From Hexactinellida sp. DTS-2022 (Eukaryota > Porifera > Hexactinellida): a stretch of DNA of 64,000 nt. Under the pieces are notes generated by a model. That model was not told the origin of the DNA and did not search any database. It saw only the letters and a list, made by a program, of their open reading frames with translations. Shown in pieces: positions 58,436 through 64,000 of this stretch (position 1 is the stretch's first letter; the number at the start of each line of letters is the position of its first letter). Both the position numbers and the translations under genes were made by a program. The DNA is taken from the NCBI GenBank assembly GCA_028753945.1, contig JAPNXP010000002.1, forward strand, positions 2,294,001-2,358,000, read 5' to 3'.

Positions 58436-59155
58436 GGTTAAATTACGGCAGATTCATGTAAAAAAACACATAAATTTCGTTTTGAAGTAAGATGTTTAAT
58501 TTTCACATATATAATAGAAGACATTATAGCTATATCGAAACTGAAAACGAAATCGAATTATTTTGAATAAATTCGATTTTATGGGGCGTGCAGTTTTATG
58601 GTAATACAAAAGTCCCATAGGGGGATTTCTTCAGACTCCACCTGATAAGTGTGTCGATCTCAAGATCATTATTAGCTAAAGACATATTATGTGCGATATA
58701 TCACATAGATCATCGTTATATGCTGTAGGTGACTGGTTTAGAATTTTGATTTGACCTAAATAAAAAAAGTTGCGACCTTTTGAACTAAAGAAATCATTAA
58801 AAAGGTCATGTTTTTTATGAGATATTTGATAAAATGTTTGAAAAATAATTTCAGAGTCATAATTCAAAAATGTAAACCGACTACCAACTCCGTACGCTTA
58901 TAATCTTTCAATATTGATTCTGATAACAAACATTGATGGCCGCATTGCCAAATTACACTATAATATCGACCACCACTTTTTGAAATCGCCCTATGGGAGA
59001 TTTGTATTAGCCAAATATTGAAACCGACAAAAAATAAAAAGTATAATATATTGAGACATTTTCTTTTTTGTTTATTGCTTTGTATCGTACCTTGATCTAT
59101 TTCTAACAATTACAGATTAATACAAGAGATTTCATTCCCGTGGGGTAATTTAACC
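58436..59155. mobile_element. Possible piggyBac-like non-autonomous element, TTAA flanks
   Basis: TTAA at 58432-58435 and 59156-59159 flanks inverted ends GGTTAAATTACGGC and GGGGTAATTTAACC. TTAA duplication is typical of piggyBac, though known piggyBac ends usually start CCC/CCT. Two minus-strand frames inside (58676-58867, 58864-59109) have no motif I recognise. Confidence 0.45.
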
Positions 59156-59358
59156 TTAAAAGGGAATAAGGATTTTCTTAGTTGATTGGTTCTTCTATCT
59201 GTATTTATTTTTGCATGTGATCCTTGCAGCATAGTTGAAAGGTATCCCTTTCCATTTCAAGTTGAGATTTAATAAAGATTTAGTCCGTGTAAATACTCTG
59301 CTTTTTCCAAAGCTTCTGATTCTGAACGAAACCGAGGATCCAGACTGGCAGTAACCCA

Positions 59359-59982
59359 TTATAGCTTATCTGTCCCCTTATTTCTAATTATACCAAGATT
59401 CCAAAAATATCCTTTACATCCCCTTATTCTAATTAAACCAAGATTGCAAAAATATCCTTTGCCATGGATATTTATATTTAAATATCTCCTGTTTTGCGAA
59501 GAGGACCACTCGTACAAGGTCAGACTAAATTTTGATCCATTAGATTTATGATATTCTAAATTTCTGCAAACTTTGTCGCGTAATTGATTGCCGTATTGCA
59601 TTACTAACTCTCTTATCACAGTTGCAGATTTCGGGAGAGAGTGACCTAGTGCCGTGAGAGATTTTCGTAAATCTTTTGACGTTATAAAAATCTTAAAAGG
59701 AAGGCCATCACAAGCAGTCATTCTAGCGGGCACTGCAGAAAGATTTGAATCAGTCATAAAATAGTATAATTTATTAGCTGTATTAGGTTTCTGCTTGGTT
59801 GTATTGTTTAATAAATCACTCTCGCCAAATTTACGTTTTATTAAATTAATTTTGTGAATTGACTTTAAGTGAACGTGTAAACCTTTTATTGATCCTCCAT
59901 CACATCTCAGAATCTTACTACAGATTTTACATTCCGCTAGTTTACCACATCTAGATCGTTTATAATGTATCCAATTTTTCAA
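59359..59982 (-). pseudogene. hAT transposase 5' fragment with BED finger
   Basis: The open frame of 207 codons starts MKNWIHYKRSRCGKLAECKI then CSKILRCDGGSIKGLHVHLK, a BED finger (C-x2-C, H-x4-H). It continues ACDGLPFKIFITSKDLRKSL, PKSATVIRELVMQYGNQLRD and SLTLYEWSSSQNRRYLNINI, the pre-catalytic part of a hAT transposase. The tail duplicates itself: KGYFCNLGLIRIRG then KGYFWNLGIIRNKG (about 51 bp repeated at 59380-59470). The frame then ends; the catalytic and dimerisation parts are absent. No stop interrupts it, so it is younger than most relics here. Confidence 0.7.
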
Positions 59983-60754
59983 AATCTAGAAATGTTGCAT
60001 TTGTTTCGCCATATTCACAAATAGCAGAAAAATAACAATTGGAAAAGGTAAATATTAAAGCAAAGACTGTGAAGGTAAGATTATAGAAAGTATTGTTACT
60101 TCGTAGGAATTTAAATCTATATTTACGTATATGAAATGGTTCAAGATTGTTGTTAATATACAAAGCATCATGTTATCAACAATTCACCTAATGACAAAGC
60201 CACACGTAATTGAACGAGTAACGAATAATTGATTACCGAGAAATGTAAGCGAGAAAAGTGAATTAAAGAATATAATTATATGCCATGCGAGAAAATAAAA
60301 TTCACATCAGGCTTCACTATCATTGCTATACTCAAAATATGAATCTGGATCCCGGGATTGGGACCCCTAATCAGGGGCCATTTGTGCCACAAGTGGCATA
60401 TGGCAGGAATATGCAGGTCTTTCTGGAAATGCCGACTAAAGATGGCCCCAAAATATTAGTATTGTTTTCTTTTTTTTTACTCGAAAAATATTTGTTTTTC
60501 AGAATACTTTGATAAGACCCACTTTAATTGAATTCGCAACATATTTCCGCTATGTACCATTTGTGGCACAAATTATATTAATGTATGCTGTATTTGGTGG
60601 ACCACCCATGAATTGGTAAACAATATCAAATACTTAACGTCTGGGAAATTTCGAGATTTAAATATACTGGATCCTTTTGTACTTTAGGATATTAATTATC
60701 TTGGATTGTTTTCAAATTGATTTGAAATCTGGAAGATTTAGAAATTGATTGAAT
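59983..60754. other. No gene recognised
   Basis: CCATTTGTGCCACAAGTGGC near 60377 and ACCATTTGTGGCACAAATTA near 60557 look like blocks of the GGCCAAAAGTATTTGAAC MITE family, too decayed to bound. Confidence 0.4.
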
Positions 60755-60925
60755 CAAGGTTTCATCCAGGCGTATCAGGCGTAAATTTGGAAGAAAACAT
60801 TTCTAGGCACGCGAAAATCGATAGATGCTTCCATAGATGTAATACAAAATGAGAAATTTAGGCGCGTTTGAGCGAGCTCAAATTAAATCTAGGCGAGCGG
60901 GAAATATTATCTGGATGAAAGCCTG
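60755..60925. mobile_element. hAT MITE, GGTTTCATCCAGGCG family, copy 3
   Basis: It starts CAAGGTTTCATCCAGGCG and ends TCTGGATGAAAGCCTG, with a perfect 8-bp duplication GATTGAAT (60747-60754, 60926-60933). It lacks about 15 bp near the left end compared with the copy at 52617. Confidence 0.9.
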
Positions 60926-61980
60926 GATTGAATTACTATTGCTTTTACTCTTGATTTCTTTCAAATTTCAATTTTGCATTGATTTCAAATTCATAACCAA
61001 TTTTAAATCATTTGTTGATTTTTTTCCAAATTCAAAATCAACCAATGTTCTACCCTGCTTTATTTGGTCTCTGGTAGCAAGATTGGTTTCCTGGGACTAG
61101 TCGATCAAGAAACTCCTTCGCTCTCCATGATTTACGTAATGCACGAACCTACGTTTTCCTTTCTCTAATTCTTCCATACTTGTAAAACACTGAAAATTTG
61201 TGATGCAGAATAATTTTCACTACTCACTTTTAACTATCAATGGAATACAATTTGCCAATGGTAATACAATATATTCTAGTTATATAATTTCGCCTCAGAC
61301 TATAGTAGTGCATCAATTTGATAATGCTATATTGCACTGTCCTATTAATTACAGGCCATCTTCAGAGGCACAAACAGATGTGATGATGATATTACGTTTT
61401 TAAGAAATTAGTGTTGGATGTCTTAATTAATCAGCCCATCAGCTCAACTCTTTCCGCCATTCGTTAACCTTATCAAATTGCATCTTCTGTTTGATTATTT
61501 CTAAATGTATATTCTCCTTTCCTGAATACTGTGTAGATATCCGGGATCACCAGTAATTGTACTTGCTTCTTGAAAATTGTCAGGTAGCCGAGGAAATAAT
61601 TTCATATTTCTTCGATTTAATCTATTTCGGTTGTAAATGCTTTCTCTGATTTAATATCTTCACTGTTACATTGCAAGTTGATATTAGTCAACAAAAGATC
61701 TTCATTCCTGGACTCTCTTGCTCGCATAATCTTGATTGGAGTTTGTCTTTGGGCCTATTTAAAGCTTATATTCATGCCTATTGCGGCTGATTTAGCTGCT
61801 TTAACCATTGTTCCCAAGTCTCGATATCCATTTTATTCAGTTTAATCCTCTATACTTTTCATTAGTTGTTATACATTGTCAAAATGCATTTTAAATGTTG
61901 TCATCATATCCTACCCTACCAAGTAATTCGTACACTACGTTTTTTTCGTTGAAAATTATTCATTAAGTTGTATTATGCAC
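60926..61980. other. No gene recognised
   Basis: AT-rich sequence with short open frames and no assignable motif. Confidence 0.5.
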
Positions 61981-62060
61981 TAATCGGCCAAAAGTATTTG
62001 TACAGCAATAATTTGTATTCAGTAATTTGAGCTTATAGCAGCACATAGCATTCTATACAT
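61981..62060 (-). repeat. Terminal fragment of the GGCCAAAAGTATTTGAAC MITE family
   Basis: TAATCGGCCAAAAGTATTTG then ACAGCAATAATTTGTATTCA matches the terminus of the copy at 24002. The remainder is absent. Confidence 0.55.
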
Positions 62061-62299
62061 AAGGCAATGGCAGTCACTATTTTTTTGGGACCAGGGATTG
62101 GTTAGTATATTCAAATTTAATTTTTTCCTTTATTACGTTATATAGGTTAATTATAATAATTAAGCATTAATCAAGACGTAATTGATCTTCGTAATTATTT
62201 TTATTCCGGAATAAAACAACTATGACACAATGTAAATATATACGTATAGCTAATACAGGTATAAACACAAAATATACATTGGAGTTAAGGAACATATCG

Positions 62300-62508
62300 G
62301 GACAGACTTGAACTTCATGGACAGACTTGAACTTCATGGACAGACTTGTACTTCATAGACAGACTTGTACTTCATAGACAGACTTGAACTTCATAGACAG
62401 ACTTGAACTTCATAGACAGACTTGTACTTCATGGACAGACTTGTACTTCATAGACAGACTTGTACTTCATGGACAGACTTGTACTTCATAGACAGACTTG
62501 AACTCATG
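62300..62508. repeat. 19-bp minisatellite, 11 copies, beside the P3 transposase
   Basis: The unit reads GACAGACTTGTACTTCATG, alternating T/A at position 11 and G/A at the end. The spacing is regular to the base for ten copies; the eleventh has a one-base deletion. It ends 93 bp from the stop codon of the P-type frame, where P1 has its 3' subterminal region. Confidence 0.92.
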
Positions 62509-62600
62509 TGGCGGAGTTGTGCTAATGAGACGGACTTTTACTTGGAAACATATTAAGAGTGATGGAGGCAAGGTTTGAACTAAAAGAAATGAAAACAGAA

Positions 62601-64000
62601 TTAGTTCTTGAATTTTTTAAGTTTAGAATTGTCGTGACCTAAAACCATCGCATTATAAGTCTTGACTTTATTGGAAAGTATACAATTAGAAAGAGTCACA
62701 AATAATTTCTGCAATATATCCCAACGTGACATGCTACAATCACACCAAACCCTCCACATATTACCATACTTTGTTTCTGTCCTTATACAAGCTAACTGAA
62801 CAAGTTTTGTACGAGACGAACCAGTATAAAAGTTCTCAAACAGCTGTTTTCGACTGTCGATTTTACTAAATATGTCATATATAATTTTTGCAATATCGAT
62901 TACACAAGTCGATGGGTATTTCAGAGAACCTCTATCCAACAATTCTATTAGTCTAAACTGATTACCAATGTCATCGTTAACCTGTATGGATTTTTCAGTC
63001 GTAAGAAAGTCTCTACACATTGGACAGCCATTTGATTTATTTAGGTATGAAAAAACTGCATAACCTGCCACAAATGCGAGGCACTCAACTTGAGAAATAG
63101 CTATTTCTGGAAGGGTGAACTGTTCTAAATTTGTAATAAGTTTTTCTAATTCAAAATTTGAGTCCTCGCCATCATCAGCAACACTAGAAAAGGTATTCAA
63201 ATATTCCATGAGAGTAGGTTTATGAATGGTATCAGATTTAGTTTTGATGTCAAATAATTTTAGTATGTTAGAGAGTTGTAATCTGCGTTCGGATTCTAGG
63301 ATTTGGCTATAGGAGATTTGATAGTGGGAACCTGACATTTGTCTATACAAACCAAAATGATGTTCTAAAGGATCGTTTTGTATCCTTGATGTCAACAGGT
63401 ACTGGAAACCATATTTGGTACAAAGCATATCTACAAGCAATGGCAGTGCGTTGCAAGTGTGTTTCAGACTTGTGAATGTCTGAGGTGACAGTTTTCCTTT
63501 AACAGTGGGAAGGTTTTTCCAACAGTCTAACCAGTTAACTACATTTCGTAGGAACAAGATTCGAGAGTCGTCTGGAGATAGAGGTCTAGAAAAGTCGTCA
63601 TTAAAACGTATACCTTTCCCGACCCAATTTACATTAAATATTTTCCAGATGTCATTAATTAACTTCAGAAAATCAACAGTTTGGTTTTGACTTATACTTT
63701 TTCTTTCAAAATTGAGAGCTAATAGGCCAGCTGAAGTTGACTCGTGAAAAATCTTAAGTGCCAAATTTACATTCTGTCTTTCCAAGCTAGATGGCCAACA
63801 AGCTTTGGAAGTTAATTTTGGAGCTCGTTTAAAAATGTTGCATCTATCAGATTTGTATAAGGTCCTAATGTCATCAAAAACTGAATAGCATATTGTAGGA
63901 TACAAAGATTTAGCAAAATTAACAGTGTAAATTTTGAGGCCTGAAGTATTGATCGATACTCTCAAATGACCCTGAGACTCATCTTCAGCAGATTTATGGT
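62601..64000 (-). CDS. P-element transposase (THAP9-like), C-terminal part, open to the window edge
   Basis: At least 465 codons stay open from the right edge to the stop at 62601-62603. Landmarks in order: CYSVFDDIRTLYKSD, SSLERQNVNLALKIFHES, GKGIRFNDDFSRPLSPDD, WLDCWKNLP, TFTSLKHTCNALPLLVDML, NDPLEHHFGLYRQMSGSHYQ, ILESERRLQLSNILKLF, VECLAFVAGYAVFSYLN, CPMC, LLDRGSLKYPSTCVIDI, LSNCILSNKVKTYNAM. This is the insertion domain and C-terminal catalytic part of P/THAP9 transposases. The THAP finger and first catalytic Asp should lie beyond the window. By family it cuts and pastes its own element in the nucleus. No stop or shift is visible, so it is by far the best preserved of the four P copies. 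It may equally be a domesticated gene; the missing N-terminus prevents a decision. Confidence 0.85.
   Translation of the reverse strand, partial: HKSAEDESQGHLRVSINTSGLKIYTVNFAKSLYPTICYSVFDDIRTLYKSDRCNIFKRAPKLTSKACWPSSLERQNVNLALKIFHESTSAGLLALNFERKSISQNQTVDFLKLINDIWKIFNVNWVGKGIRFNDDFSRPLSPDDSRILFLRNVVNWLDCWKNLPTVKGKLSPQTFTSLKHTCNALPLLVDMLCTKYGFQYLLTSRIQNDPLEHHFGLYRQMSGSHYQISYSQILESERRLQLSNILKLFDIKTKSDTIHKPTLMEYLNTFSSVADDGEDSNFELEKLITNLEQFTLPEIAISQVECLAFVAGYAVFSYLNKSNGCPMCRDFLTTEKSIQVNDDIGNQFRLIELLDRGSLKYPSTCVIDIAKIIYDIFSKIDSRKQLFENFYTGSSRTKLVQLACIRTETKYGNMWRVWCDCSMSRWDILQKLFVTLSNCILSNKVKTYNAMVLGHDNSKLKKFKN

Noticed and set aside
1..64000. LTR or non-LTR retrotransposons, endogenous viral genes
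   Set aside because: No reverse-transcriptase, integrase or gag-like motif and no long terminal direct repeat were seen.

Overview
This is AT-rich metazoan nuclear DNA. It has spliceosomal intron signals (GT...AG), very low coding density and a dense cover of DNA transposons. I see no prokaryotic gene organisation, rRNA, convincing tRNA, LTR or LINE. The species cannot be named from the sequence. The mix of P-type, hAT, MULE, Tc1 and pogo/Tigger-like elements fits an invertebrate.

The only host gene I can identify is a sodium/proton exchanger of the organellar SLC9A6/7/9 (NHE6/7/9) type on the + strand. Two exons are visible (15103-15403 and 32610-32861). They join in matching phase across a 17.2 kb intron, and the other exons lie outside the window or were not recognised.

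The rest is a layered transposon graveyard. From left to right: a 2.66 kb P-type element with 31-bp inverted ends (113-2769); 31-bp minisatellites; two hAT transposase relics; a composite hAT with a second hAT-type element inside it (9376-11533); an intron full of MITEs, an unclassified transposase relic and a P-type relic; a Tc1 relic holding a nest of three elements (34480-36300); a MULE relic (37408-38448); a foldback element with tandem-repeat arms, into which a full-length hAT with its own inner MITE has inserted (39341-43365); a second P element (49175-52090); a MULE whose protein joins a FLYWCH-like finger, a DDE transposase and a C-terminal RING finger, bounded by inverted arrays of a 27-bp repeat (52094-55245); further hAT fragments; and the C-terminal part of a P-type transposase whose reading frame runs off the right edge (62601-64000).

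Many boundaries are supported by target-site duplications read directly from the sequence: 8 bp for hAT-type elements, TA for pogo/Tc1-type elements and about 7-8 bp for the P element. The most interesting theme is that several elements end in, or lie beside, arrays of 19-31-bp repeats, and that a RING domain has been joined to a MULE transposase. All family names come from motif recognition by eye; no database search was run.
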